DNA from: Corallium rubrum
Taxonomy: Eukaryota; Cnidaria; Anthozoa; Scleralcyonacea; Coralliidae
NCBI GenBank assembly: GCA_964035015.1
Contig: CAXIUP010000291.1
Coordinates: 1 to 64,000 of the forward strand
Direction of reading: 5' to 3'
Length of the DNA stretch: 64,000 bases
The notes beneath the pieces were generated by a model. That model saw only the letters and a program-made list of their open reading frames with translations. It made no database searches and was not told the origin of the DNA. Position numbers and translations under genes: made by a program. This document shows, piece after piece, positions 51,384 to 61,360 of the stretch (position 1 is its first letter; each line of letters begins with the position of its first letter).

Positions 51384-51792
51384 TTCTCTTTTTTTCAGGC
51401 CAACGTGACTTAACCCTGGTAATATAAAGATAAGGATAAGCGCATAACTAGACACCTTTGCCTTGGTAAAACAATAAAGAAACGCTGAACAACATAGTAA
51501 CGTAAGATTCAACACAACTCTTACCTTGAAGACGAAGAACACCAAAACCAACTTGAAGATTTAAAAATCAAATTGAAATCGTTCGTCTATACCTGTCTTT
51601 GCGACGAGCAGCGGTTACTGAGACTGCACTCTTGATTCTTGAATGTGATACCTATATAATTACTGACCCGCGTCAAATTCCATTGTTCTCTGTCTGCATT
51701 ATATCAACGATTTCAGGCTGTTTTAGGAAAACGGCGACGGTCCTTTTTGGTAGCGGGGAAATTATCAGGGGTAATTATAAACGTACTAAACT

Positions 51793-51888
51793 GGCACACT
51801 GCAATATTAAAAATATTGCAGCCAGCACACTGCAATATTAAAAATATTGCTGCTAGCACACTGCAATATTAAAAATATTGCACCCAGC
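51793..51888 (+). repeat. Three tandem hairpin units
   Basis: Three units of about 33 bp, each containing cacactgcaatattaaaaat with attgc after it; the part gcaatatt-aaa-aatattgc is a perfect hairpin. Confidence 0.9.
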
Positions 51889-52103
51889 AGTAAAAAAAAC
51901 AAGCTAAAAACAGTCTTCCTCATAATTATTAGATGAATCTACAAGCTTACTCTTGATTTTACCAATATAAAAAATTATGCGATTGCACAAAACAAAATAA
52001 GAACCCAATTCCATAAACAGGACATATTTTATATTATAAATATATAATTACACAACATCTGCACTAAATAACATCATATCGGCAATCACCATTTTTAAAG
52101 CAT

Positions 52104-53204
52104 TCATTTATACGACACAACGATCTTAGTGCAGCCTGTATTAATTACAAGCGATTGATCACAACATAAGTCAGACACGTCATTTTCAGTATTTTTCTTT
52201 AAACATATTTTCTTTTCACCTTCCGTATTCACTTCAACCTTACGTAAATCGGAACCTTGTAATATCTCACTCGCTTTTCTTTTAATTGACGTCGAAGTAC
52301 ATTTATACGCCTTAACCCCATCAGATGACCGGTGACCAGTCGTCTCCTGAATAACTTGTTCTGATATTCCCGCATTGTACAATCTTGTAGCGCAACTACG
52401 CCGAAGAGAGTGATTTTTAAAATGCCCTTCAAACCCGGCATTCTTCATAATATTTTTCACCACATTTCCTAACGTTTCCCTACCCACAGCCTTTTTGTAA
52501 TACCAAATATCACCATTTGGCTTTGCCAAAGCTCGCAAATAGAACGCGTTATCGCTGATTTCCTTTGGAACATGAGATAAATATTTCTTATAAAGCTCAA
52601 CTGGACAACGAAGGGGATTTTCTAAATTCTTATATGCCCGAACAACTTTTCTTTTGATACGCAAATGGGCTAACCCCCCGTTATTCGTCTTGCTGACATC
52701 TTCCGTATACTGCAAATATTCAGACCCAAATTCGTCAACTTGTAGGGATAGTTGCGAGTTTTTACTTCTCAAATTTCTATGCTCTTGACCAGCCCTAAGC
52801 GCAAATTGTATACCGAACACATAAACTAACGTATCTCTAAGCAAACTTGCTCCGCTGCTTCCTAAGAAACCGTGCTCCCACAAATAATTTTCTTGCTCTT
52901 CCGATATAAAATTAGCTTGTGCGACCTCTACGCCTAATCCTTGCCCTGCTCTTTCTTTCAATACAAAATTTAACGCCGAATTTAACTCTCTAAATACACA
53001 ACTTGTCTTATTAATTAAAGTCACATTACGCTTACATTCCACGCGTAAATACGTTTGAATGCTACTTAACATTTCATATATAGTCTTGCCGGGATACTCT
53101 TTCCCGTCTACTTTTCTCACTTCTGCAACGAAACGTGCCAGGAAATAATCCAATTCATCGACAGACATTTCTTCTAAGCTTGCGTTCATCACTGGTTCTC
53201 CCAT
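52104..53204 (-). CDS. Crypton-type tyrosine recombinase, intact
   Basis: 366 aa from the Met at 53204. N-terminal core-binding part (DYFLARFVAEVRKVDGKEYP) and a catalytic domain with Arg in FALRAGQEHRNL (R137), HSLRRSCATRLY (H265, R268), TTGHRSSD (H291) and the nucleophile Tyr in VKAYKC (Y300): the full R-H-R-H-Y set. This family comprises Crypton transposases and host proteins derived from them. The open frame continues five codons upstream to a possible splice acceptor (acaaacag at 53219-53226), which would connect to the exon at 53582-53684. It may be an active Crypton or a domesticated gene. Nearby pseudogene kin lies at 20700-21540. Confidence 0.85.
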   Translation of the reverse strand: MGEPVMNASLEEMSVDELDYFLARFVAEVRKVDGKEYPGKTIYEMLSSIQTYLRVECKRNVTLINKTSCVFRELNSALNFVLKERAGQGLGVEVAQANFISEEQENYLWEHGFLGSSGASLLRDTLVYVFGIQFALRAGQEHRNLRSKNSQLSLQVDEFGSEYLQYTEDVSKTNNGGLAHLRIKRKVVRAYKNLENPLRCPVELYKKYLSHVPKEISDNAFYLRALAKPNGDIWYYKKAVGRETLGNVVKNIMKNAGFEGHFKNHSLRRSCATRLYNAGISEQVIQETTGHRSSDGVKAYKCTSTSIKRKASEILQGSDLRKVEVNTEGEKKICLKKNTENDVSDLCCDQSLVINTGCTKIVVSYK

Positions 53205-53581
53205 AGGTAGCCCAAACACTGTTTGTGAGTAATAAATACTCCTTTATTTACATTTCCAATGTTATATTTCGTGCTTTTAGACTGTAAAAATGCATACTAT
53301 AAACATATGATTGTCCACAACATAAATATTATGTATATCACTCATTTGTAGACTATAGAGCTGTATTTCAAAGGCTGTACTTCAAAATCTTCGTCTAGTA
53401 TTTATATATTTACTTGACGTACCCCCTGTGGTGTTCAGCTCTTTAAACCGTCGCCTAAGTATTGACTGTTGTTATATCAGTATTTTTTTACTCTAAATAT
53501 ACACAAAAGTCTAGTATACTGTTCAGATAAACTCCCTAGATAATGTAGCATCTAACAGGCACAATAAACAAATTTACTTAC

Positions 53582-53684
53582 GACATGAGCGGTCTGAAAT
53601 CGCGCTTGAATACCAACGGTCGCTGCGGCCAACGCGGCGGAGGAGCAGAAGAGGGAAGAGAAAGAAAAGGTTGGCAAGCGTCAT
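53582..53684 (-). CDS. Possible first coding exon of the recombinase gene
   Basis: From an ATG at 53684 the minus strand reads MTLANLFFLFPLLLLRRVGR and continues to SDRSC, then a perfect donor gtaagt at 53581-53576. Splicing to 53218 keeps the frame (joint codon Leu, then FGLPMGEP). The phases agree, but the exon has no homology support and could be a non-coding leader. Confidence 0.35.
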
Positions 53685-54092
53685 GCCAGTCTCGCGTTAC
53701 ATGGTCGCCAATAATGCCGTCTAACTCCGCTCCACGGAAATTTCCACCGACAAGATTATGGCCATTTATCAAATGATCACTGTGCTTCTAAGCCAAGCAG
53801 TTCTTTTGAAAAAAAATTATTTCGTTGACCAGAAATTTCGCTTCAAATCACAGCGACATGCCTCCAATTTGCGATGTGACTAGGCGTGGGGTGAACAAGG
53901 TTCACAACGGAAGATTTTCAAATTCAAATCTCGCGCGTTATTGGTTTATCGTAATTAGATTAAAACGCGCTTTGAGCATTTCCAGGGGGTGGACTTATCG
54001 GGTAACAAAACTGGTTGTAATAACTGTGGCAGTTTCGGAGTTCGATGGCGCGTTCACGTTCTCGTGGCGCGCTTTGACGACACAGTGAAAGT
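53685..54092. promoter_or_regulatory. Candidate shared promoter of two divergent genes
   Basis: About 400 bp between the putative first exons of the recombinase gene (minus) and the P-like gene (plus). It is richer in GC and CG dinucleotides than its surroundings. No TATA box is evident on either side. Confidence 0.35.
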
Positions 54093-54220
54093 ATGGAGGA
54101 TGATCGGATCGAAGCGCACTCCTCTAGCCAGGAACCTTCTTTCCAAAGCCAGGAAACTGAGAGTAATCGGTCTGTGGTACTTCGTAAAGGAACTGGTTAT
54201 ACTATCCAAAGTCGTTCATG
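54093..54220 (+). pseudogene. P-like gene exon 1
   Basis: Starts MEDDRIEAHSSSQEPSFQSQ; ends phase 2 before gttagt. Joining to exon 2 gives a Trp codon and RSWLIDHYERK. Ser/Gln-rich, no recognised domain. Confidence 0.6.
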
Positions 54221-54424
54221 GTTAGTACCCGAATAGCATACTATATCATAAGATTTAATATCATGAATAATTTTCTCTTCATGTATCTCTGAGGATGATT
54301 CTTTAAGAGCATATCTTGTATGGCACATGTTTACAAGATTGTAAGTTGCAGTTTAAACACGTAATATTGTTGATTCGTGTACTCTGAAGCTGATCTTGGC
54401 TTGTAACTATTTTTTGTACTGTAG

Positions 54425-55432
54425 GTTGATAGATCATTATGAGAGAAAAGAAGGGCATTCGTGTTCCAGCGAAACCATTATTGATACTGCGAGAATAGAC
54501 GGGGTCAAATTAAGCAAAACATCCGTTGGCAGAATTATTTGTGATGTGTGGGGAAAGAAAGTGGTCAAGGTGGCAAACAGTTCAAGCTACACAAATCTTT
54601 CCCTCAAAACATTCAACGACGATCTGACAGTCCGCAAAGACCAAGACAAAATTGACGTGGTAAAATTAGGGGGGCATCTGCAAAAATTCATTGACAAGAA
54701 CTTTCCTGCTTGGAGTGTGGTAGTAAGTGAGAGCAAGTTACTCATAACCAAAAAGTTTCACGAAGTATTATTTGAAGAGCAAAGATTTGAACTTGAACTT
54801 GAACTGTCTGCCTTTCCTGCTAACATTACGATAAGAGCCCATGGAAATTGTGTTCCAATCAATGAGCTAGATTTTTGGCAGCCTGAGTGTATCCATCTAG
54901 ACACAGTTTTAAGGGTACTGGAAGTTAGTCCTGTATGTGTAGGTTTTCCTGTTGAACACAACGTTCCACTATACGATGCAAAAGGTGACCATCAGACGAA
55001 AGTAACAGCGACCAGTAAATGTGGTGTCAACACAACCCAAATGATATCAACCAAATGCTTGATCTTGGCCAGATCATTGGATGGGACATGTAGTAATTGT
55101 TCCTATGTAAATAAGTTATACCATAAAAAAGTGAATAGGATGGTTGAAACCCCAAATCCATTTTGCAATAATAGGTATTTGGATTTTAGTGCTTTAAAAG
55201 AAAAGGCCTCCACTAAGCAGAAGGAATTGAAGAGGGCAAAAACCCGGGAAGAAAGAGTGCGAGAGAAGTTGGCAGAAGTTGTAGTGTTATGCAAAGAAGA
55301 TGATGATGACATGTGCAAGATTTTTGAAGGATGTAGAGAGCAGGATGTCCCTGATGGAATGAAAGTGTTGTGGCAGGAGCAAATCAAACAATTGTCAGCA
55401 AAGTCCAAGAAGGGTAACAGGTGGAATTCTGG
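54425..55432 (+). pseudogene. P-like gene exon 2, N-terminal region
   Basis: 336 codons after acceptor actgtag: LIDHYERKEGHSCSSETI, a central part with paired Cys (CSNCSYVNKLYHKK), then a coiled coil (KEKASTKQKELKRAKTREER) and MKVLWQEQIKQLSAKSKKG, the family block just before the transposase core. Uninterrupted. Ends phase 2 before gtaagt. Confidence 0.8.
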
Positions 55433-55848
55433 GTAAGTTTATAGAGTGAACTTGTTTTAAATTCTGGTGCAACTCAGGGCTCTTGGTGGCAATCTGAGAC
55501 ATCAAGAACTTTGATGGCAAATTAAATCAAACCGGTCCCCTTTTAGAGTCAAAAATTACTAGTGACAGTACGTACATGTACATATGTGTGTATGGGTATC
55601 TACTGTACATATTGTAAATACTGTCACTCGTACAGCATATGTATGAAATTAATGGTGGTGATTATCATTTGGATATCTGATGACATTTCAGAAAAATTGC
55701 CATGGTGTATACATACTGTCTTAATTTTCTTTATTTCTAATTCTTATATAGCAATTTTAATACAGTTTTATACTGTAGATCATATTTCATTAATTCTATC
55801 TAATTTATTGTATTATTTTGTCTATCTTGTTATTTTATTACTATTTAG

Positions 55849-55944
55849 CATCATCAGATTATGCCTGCATTTATATTGCCAAAATCCCAGAGTATTGGAT
55901 CAATTGAGGAACTTTATAGTGTTACCAAGCAACAGGCTGATCAG
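55849..55944 (+). pseudogene. P-like gene exon 3
   Basis: Reads IIRLCLHLYCQNPRVLDQLR and NFIVLPSNRLIR; family pattern IRFCL...S...Y..LR....LPS.RTLRDY. Between tttag and gtacag, phase 2 on both sides. Confidence 0.8.
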
Positions 55945-56122
55945 GTACAGTGTACTGTATGACAAATACTTGTTTTCGCCAGTACAACATCATGTTGTAC
56001 ATGTACCTATACAAATACTTTTTTAATTAAAAGAGATACAGGTAACACTGCAGCTACTTGTAGCTTTACTTGATAATAAAGCTCAGACTATACAGTTGTG
56101 ACTTCCTGTCATATTACTTCAG

Positions 56123-56261
56123 GTACTACAAAAATGTTATTCCTCAAGAGTCAGGATGGAAATCTGATGTGGCAGAATGGTGCAAATCAAAGGCGGATAG
56201 ACAAAAGTTGCAAGAGGGGGATCGGTGGGGTTGTTTCATTATAGATGAAATGAAGATACAG
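56123..56261 (+). pseudogene. P-like gene exon 4 with first catalytic Asp
   Basis: Reads YYKNVIPQESGWKSDVAEWC and ends GCFIIDEMKIQ; the Asp of IDEM is the first catalytic residue of the RNase-H-like fold. Phase 0 at its end, before gtatga. Confidence 0.8.
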
Positions 56262-56374
56262 GTATGAGCATTGACAGTGGTACCTGTACATGGTGTTTTA
56301 TGAGTTATAAAGTAAAATTGATTCAAAGCTGATTTAAAAGGTCATTCATAAATCACTTACATTAATCTGTCTTG

Positions 56375-56501
56375 TTAACCCTTTCCCTCCTGAGCCAAGT
56401 GTTTATAGTCGTATTCTGGCTAATGCCAGACAATTTTATTCAGCAGAGGAAAGAGGCCAGGGCAGTTTAGGTAGCCTATACTGTAGGAGGGAATGGGTTA
56501 A
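56375..56501. mobile_element. MITE-like dispersed repeat in a P-gene intron
   Basis: Ends ttaaccctttccctcc / ggagggaatgggttaa, centre with attctggctaatgccagac. Same family as 60898-61115 and related to 31838-32060. Confidence 0.7.
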
Positions 56502-56573
56502 GATGTCTCTTGCAGTACATGTACATTTCTTTCATTCTCTTTACATTATTATTTGTATTGTATTTTCCCATAG

Positions 56574-56700
56574 GAAGATTTACAAATGACATTACGAGAT
56601 GGGGTTCACCGCTTGGTTGGAGTTGTTTCAACTGGGCAGTTCTTTCACGACATGGATACCATTGTGAAAGATATAAATGCCGCTGTGAATACCTGGACAC
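56574..56700 (+). pseudogene. P-like gene exon 5, end unresolved
   Basis: After acceptor ccatag: EDLQMTLRDGVHRLVGVVST then GQFFHDMDTIVKDINAAV. The family continues with an ATHVVQF-type strand, found in exon 6. No donor gives the phase exon 6 needs, so either the gene is broken here or a small exon was missed. Confidence 0.6.
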
Positions 56701-56779
56701 CTACAGTGTACATGTATTTGCTCAATATTTTTCTTTGCTACTATTTAGCCACTACATTCCAAGTCTGTTCAATTTCTAG

Positions 56780-56945
56780 GAAAGCCTGAAATCAACATTG
56801 CAACACAATTGCTGCAGTTCATATTTTTAGGTGATGGTGGCTTTAGGTTTCCTGTGGCACACTTTGCAACCAACACATGTCACCCAAGTATTTTGTATTT
56901 TAAATTATGGGAAGGAGTTCTTTTAATGAAACGTTTTGGATTCAG
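56780..56945 (+). pseudogene. P-like gene exon 6
   Basis: KPEINIATQLLQFIFLGDGG, FRFPVAHFATNT, then LWEGVLLMKRFGF. Ends at a GC-type donor (ag|gcaagt), phase 2, which suits exon 7. Confidence 0.75.
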
Positions 56946-57095
56946 GCAAGTTAAGCAATAAAGAGGCTTTGCATGGGTCACGTGACAAATGTAAACTTTT
57001 ATAAAACCTTGATTCGCTTCTTGAACACCATAGTTCCTTGAAAAACATAGCAAAATATACAATTTTGTTAATTTTTCAATTTTGTATTTTAGTAT

Positions 57096-57513
57096 CTGAA
57101 TAAATTATGATAAATGTGAATAATTAATTACATGTAATTAGAATTATTTGCATATTTTATCATTCTGTTTGATTTTGATATTAAATTGTGATAAAAGTGA
57201 AAAATGAATCTTTCTTCTATTAGTTTGGTTACTAAAGAGGCTAATACAATAAAACATTGCATAGGTTTATTAGATTCTAATTATGCTGGCCATCTTGGAT
57301 GGCTTGCAACGGGATCCAAGATGCTCACCATAATTAATATCTAAAACAAATATAGAATATTCTATTTTATTAGTCTTAGCTAACAAAACTCAAAAAAGAA
57401 AACACAGAAAAGGACCATTGTTCATTGTTACCATAATTTAATATCAAAATCAAAGAGAATTATAACCTATACAAATAAGTCTAATTGATTACGTATTTGC
57501 ATAATTTATTCAG
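57096..57513. mobile_element. Palindromic MITE in a P-gene intron
   Basis: Ends ctgaataaattatg / cataatttattcag, with long matching arms (gattttgatattaaattgtg / cataatttaatatcaaaatc). About 418 bp. Its centre holds a further hairpin around catcttggat / atccaagatg (about 57290-57325). Confidence 0.75.
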
Positions 57514-57516
57514 ACA

Positions 57517-57557
<41 letters not shown>

Positions 57558-57560
57558 CCA
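57514..57560 (+). repeat. (TA)n microsatellite
   Basis: tatata tract of about 36 bp right after the MITE. Confidence 0.9.
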
Positions 57561-57734
57561 ACTCATTAATAATTCATGAAGAAAACACAAAAGAAATCAT
57601 GACCGTGAAGGAGGTTGTATATCTGATACAACACCGTCCTAGTTTGCATAAACTTTAAGTTAGATTTTCTCAGCCAGATTCACTTTTATCTTGAAAATTT
57701 TAGTAAAACACGAAATAACTAGCCTAGACGTTGG

Positions 57735-57839
57735 ATAAGTGATATACAATATTCGTGTCCGTGTTGTATACGATTTAAAACCACTCGCCTACGGCTCGTG
57801 GTTGTAAATCGTATACAACACGGCTACTCATATTGTATT

Positions 57840-57870
<31 letters not shown>

Positions 57871-57880
57871 ATATATACAT
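57735..57880. repeat. Long hairpin and (TATATG)n tract
   Basis: 57745-57837 forms a hairpin: gtgttgtatacgatttaaaa / gtaaatcgtatacaacac with a loop around cgcctacggctcg. It is followed by tatatg repeats to 57880. Confidence 0.8.
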
Positions 57881-58180
57881 ACACGAGTCAGAAGTTATAA
57901 AAGAAATAGAAAACAATTTTATACAATAATAAAAACATGGTATAGAGGTTTTGCACACGTCATGTGAAAAAATTAAATATTTTTAAAACCTTGATTTGTT
58001 TTTGAAAACTATATATATATTTATATATATATATCCATTCATACAAGTGAACATGCATTCTTAATTTCTCTGTGTTCTTTTCGGCACACTTCACTAAAAT
58101 GTTTGTCTTTGAATGTTTTGTGATGCAGTAGAATACAGTGGTAACAAATGTAATTTAATGATTTTTTTTTGGTTTTATAG

Positions 58181-58328
58181 TGTTTACTACCTTATTAGTG
58201 ATGGTGGAGAATCTAATCGCCAACTTATTAAAATGCATTTTCCTTGATGCATTAATCCCTGGGATATTAATTTTCAAGGCTACAATGTATATAATGGAGA
58301 TCCTATGTTCTTTATTATGGATTGTAAG
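58181..58328 (+). pseudogene. P-like gene exon 7, with in-frame stop
   Basis: VYYLISDGGESNRQLIKMHF, then a TGA at 58245-58247, then INFQGYNVYNGDPMFFIMDC with the second catalytic Asp. Phase 0 at the end, before gtaaaa. Confidence 0.75.
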
Positions 58329-58747
58329 GTAAAAATAGTATTACAGTATTATACCGTATTATTCTTATAAAATCACAAATTGTGGGGGTTTACAATTATT
58401 TATAATTATCCTTACCATATAAATTGGGTTTTATAACCTTGTTTTAGATTGTGGAGAGCAATAATTATGTGTACAGGTGTCTCTAATGTTTTTTTGCCCA
58501 ATTAACCTTTTACCTTCTGTAGTTCTGTTGTTGCCATAATGCCATTTGACAAACTTATAATTTTACTCTGATTCCAGACAGTTTTACTTTTGAGGGGTAC
58601 ATGTACCAGTGGCTGGCAAGGTACATGTAATCCCCCACCAAAACAATATTACATGTACAGTATGACTACTAGCCATTAGTACAGGTGTTTTTGTTAGAAA
58701 TTAATACTGGTTTGTGGTTAATTATCTGCTTGATCAAATTTTTATAG

Positions 58748-58999
58748 CACAACTTTAAAAAGTTGAGAAATAATGTGGAGAAGAGTTGCAGAACTGCCAG
58801 TCCAAGGTGTTTGACATTCAATGGGAAACAGATGCTTTGGTCTCACTGGAAAGAGGCATACAATTGGGATCAAAGTACAACATCATTGCACATCCATGAA
58901 AAACTCACTGAAGAGCACTTTAGCCTTACACCAAGCTCTAGAATGAGAAACCATCTGGCAGAAGATGTTTTGGATAAGAAAATGTTGTTTCTTATGCAG
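58748..58999 (+). pseudogene. P-like gene exon 8, inserted domain
   Basis: Opens HNFKKLRNNVEKS (end of the SDVPHLIK-RN motif), then MLWSHWKEAYNWDQ, HEKLTEEHFSLTPSSRMRNH and LAEDVLDKKMLFLMQ, the GTP-binding-insertion-like region of P transposases. Open throughout, phase 0. Confidence 0.8.
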
Positions 59000-59945
59000 G
59001 TAATGTATGCCAGCCATAAATAATATTTATGTAATGGTGTTGTGTACATGTTACTGTAGGTCACAGAAATGAATTTTTTTATTTTGTCTACTGTTCTTGT
59101 ACCCAGTATGTGCTTTAGTGTTTTTGGGATGTCAGAGTGCCAGATGCATGGCATTTGCCCTCCTCCAAAACATACGATGTGTGGGAATACAGTATTGCCA
59201 ACAAGTAACTGTGCAGTTAGAGTTTTACTAAATCACAGGCATTCTATGTCAGTGCCCAAAAGCAGATAAGCTTATTTATACACTCAGTCTAATTTGGTGG
59301 GTCAGGTAGTATATAAGCTACACTGTAGCATGTAAACCCTGTTACAGATTACCGATTAGGGTTTTTGTTTGGGTTATGTGACCCAGATAATGGAAATTCG
59401 TAGTTTATATGAATACCCATGCTTTAGCCAGACTCAGTTACCTGCTGGCAATCTGCAGAAGTCTGAAGCAAACACAGATGGGTACAGTAGAGTGTCACAG
59501 ACTGCACATTGACTATCTGCAGATTAAACTACTGTACCTCCGAACCATCTTTGCTGTTTTTTTAACAACTTTATTGGATGCTATTACCCAAGCAAGAAGA
59601 GCACAAATGGGACTCAAAGATCCATTCGAGGCACTCTGCCGTTGAAGTTAATAATACGTATAAGAACAGTTGCACTCTGCAAGACAATGCATTACACTGC
59701 AGTATGTTTAAAGCAATTTTGTGCCAAGTTATGCCTATGAATTGGTTCTGTCTTGTTTTCATGGTTACACTGTGGCTGTACTGCAGTACTGTACTGTACT
59801 GGATATATAATTTCTGTATGTACATGATGTAACATGTGCATACAGTTTGTAAAGCAGCAGCAACATTGACAACCCCCTCCCCAGCCACTGGAAAGAAAGG
59901 AGAAAACAGTATAATATTTTAGTAAGATATTGCTTTTTTCTGTAG

Positions 59946-60450
59946 TCATACAAGGAGCATGTGGACAAAACAGGACAAAATTCCAGTAGACTGGACTTCA
60001 CATTAGAGTTCCTCATGCACACAAGCCATCTGGTGGAACTTTTTAATGACAAGCACTTCATATATAGTGTTCAAGACAGACGTCAAGAAATGGAACTCTC
60101 AGTGTCAGGACGGTAAGGAATTCATTTCACACAAACTATGGTTTGACTTGCAATCATTGATTCAAGGATTTATTGCCATGGTGAGCTATAAATTGTCCAA
60201 GTTCCCTTAAGCAATTGTACGACCAGCCATTGTCAACCAGGATGCATGTGAAAATTATTTTTCTCAATTGAGAGGAGCTAATGCCCAAAATGAAAACCCA
60301 ACCTACTTACTCACACAGAGCACACAGAATGCAGTTATCTTTGGGCAGTCAATAATTAGTAGGAAAAGCAACACAGGCATTGAAAAGAATGATACTGAAG
60401 CTCAGCTTCCCATGGGTCATATCTCCAGGAAGAAAAATAATACTCAATAA
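59946..60450 (+). pseudogene. P-like gene terminal exon, broken
   Basis: SYKEHVDKTGQNSSRLDFTL to MELSVSGR, then a one-base excess near 60114, then KEFISHKLWFDLQSLIQGF, a TAA at 60208-60210, and AIVRPAIVNQDACENYFSQL with the last catalytic Glu, NENPTYLLTQSTQNAVIFGQ and ISRKSNTG. Ends at a stop near 60448. Confidence 0.75.
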
Positions 60451-60897
60451 ATACATGTATAACACCAAACTGAGGGGAAAGCTTTATTATTCTTACTTGG
60501 TCAACAAAATTATTCAGTAATTGTGTTTTCAATTTTATGGGATGAATATGAATAATTAAATGTATTTTGTGGAATAAAAAAATTAAGGGTTCTTAAAATG
60601 GATTCTTTTACATGTAGGGATAACAAACACAATTACTGGAATATTTTTGTAAGAACAAATATGTCATCCCTGAGTACCAGATACAGTAATCTGATGTATC
60701 TGTATTAATACATACATTATTAGGGTCAATATTTTTTTAAATGTACCAATATTTACAATAATTATCATTAAGTGTAACAATTACATGTACCTTAATCATT
60801 AGCATAACAGTTCTAAATACCAAAACTTGTACCGGTACAGTAATATTACAAATAATCAAAGGAATTATTTTACAAAATAATAGCATTAACATCTCAG

Positions 60898-61115
60898 TTA
60901 ACCCATTCCTGTCTAGCTGGCCTGTAATAATTTTACTCTGACTACTGATCTGGGCAAGAATAGCTTAAGAATCTACTGTACAGCACTTTATCTCAGTCAG
61001 TAAACACATTTCTTAAGAAACTATACAGTATCAAAATTAACCTATTCCTTTTACTCTGGCTAACACCAGAGAGTTTTTTGGTCAAGGGGAGGCCATCTAG
61101 GCAGGAATGGATTAA
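60898..61115. mobile_element. MITE-like dispersed repeat
   Basis: Ends ttaacccattcctg / caggaatggattaa; an inner stretch actctggctaacaccagag repeats the motif seen at 56375-56501. Its length suggests two overlapping or tandem copies. Confidence 0.65.
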
Positions 61116-61189
61116 ACAGTGTACATCGATATACATGTACATAATATAACCTTACTTCTTTTTCACAATTATCCTCAGAGACACTGCCA

Positions 61190-61275
61190 AAGTCAATTGA
61201 AATTTCCCGAAGGTGCAGGTTCGAATCCCACTAGAGTCAACATTTTTTGGCTGACTTTGGCATTGTCAGATTATC
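61190..61275 (+). repeat. Hairpin-flanked tRNA-like fragment
   Basis: Ends ctgccaaagtca / tgactttggcattgtcag. Inside lies gcaggttcgaatcccac, a perfect RNA polymerase III B box with T-arm. No matching 5' half of a tRNA is present, so this is a tRNA-derived fragment within a MITE or SINE rather than a tRNA gene. Confidence 0.5.
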
Positions 61276-61360
61276 ATAAATAATTTTCTCTTCATAACCT
61301 TACTTTTAATACTGCAATATAAGTAAGTTTAGTTTGTACTGTAAGTTACAATAAATGTTT

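Larger units (their letters stand above)
49616..52090. other. Right flank of the Polinton, no gene
   Basis: No coding sequence recognised over about 2.5 kb. Contains a hammerhead-like Penelope relic (51352-51383) and three hairpin repeats (51793-51888). Near 50350-50400 a stretch with tacaccaa and acaccaatatggtcgcc faintly resembles the minisatellite of the left arm. Confidence 0.5.
54093..60450 (+). pseudogene. P-element-superfamily transposase gene, inactivated
   Basis: Multi-exon gene whose pieces follow the P-transposase/THAP9 order: helical DNA-binding region, RNase-H-like domain with the first Asp in CFIIDEMKIQ, the second in IMDCKHNFKKLRNN (family SDvpHxxKxxRN), the inserted domain around LTPSSRMRNHLAEDVL, and the final Glu in VNQDACENYFSQLRG followed by NENPT. 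Exons: 54093-54220, 54425-55432, 55849-55944, 56123-56261, 56574-~56700, 56780-56945, 58181-58328, 58748-58999, 59946-60450. Phases match at most joints. Damage: a TGA in exon 7 (58245-58247), an extra base near 60114, a TAA at 60208-60210, and no fitting donor for exon 5. No THAP zinc finger is seen at the N-terminus. Confidence 0.8.
60451..61360. other. Gap between convergent genes
   Basis: No gene. Contains the MITE-like repeat 60898-61115 and a tRNA-like fragment at about 61190-61275 (separate entries). Confidence 0.5.

Noticed and set aside
53585-53776. Plus-strand 63-codon Gly/Arg-rich frame
   Set aside because: Lies in CG-rich promoter-like DNA with no motif or splice support; the opposite strand offers a better exon.
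55562-56026. Hydrophobic 154-codon frame
   Set aside because: It spans an intron and exon 3 of the P-like gene; its exon-3 part is in the frame already assigned, the rest is AT-rich intron.
61190-61275. tRNA gene
   Set aside because: A perfect B box and T arm are present, but no acceptor-stem partner, D arm or anticodon arm can be formed upstream.
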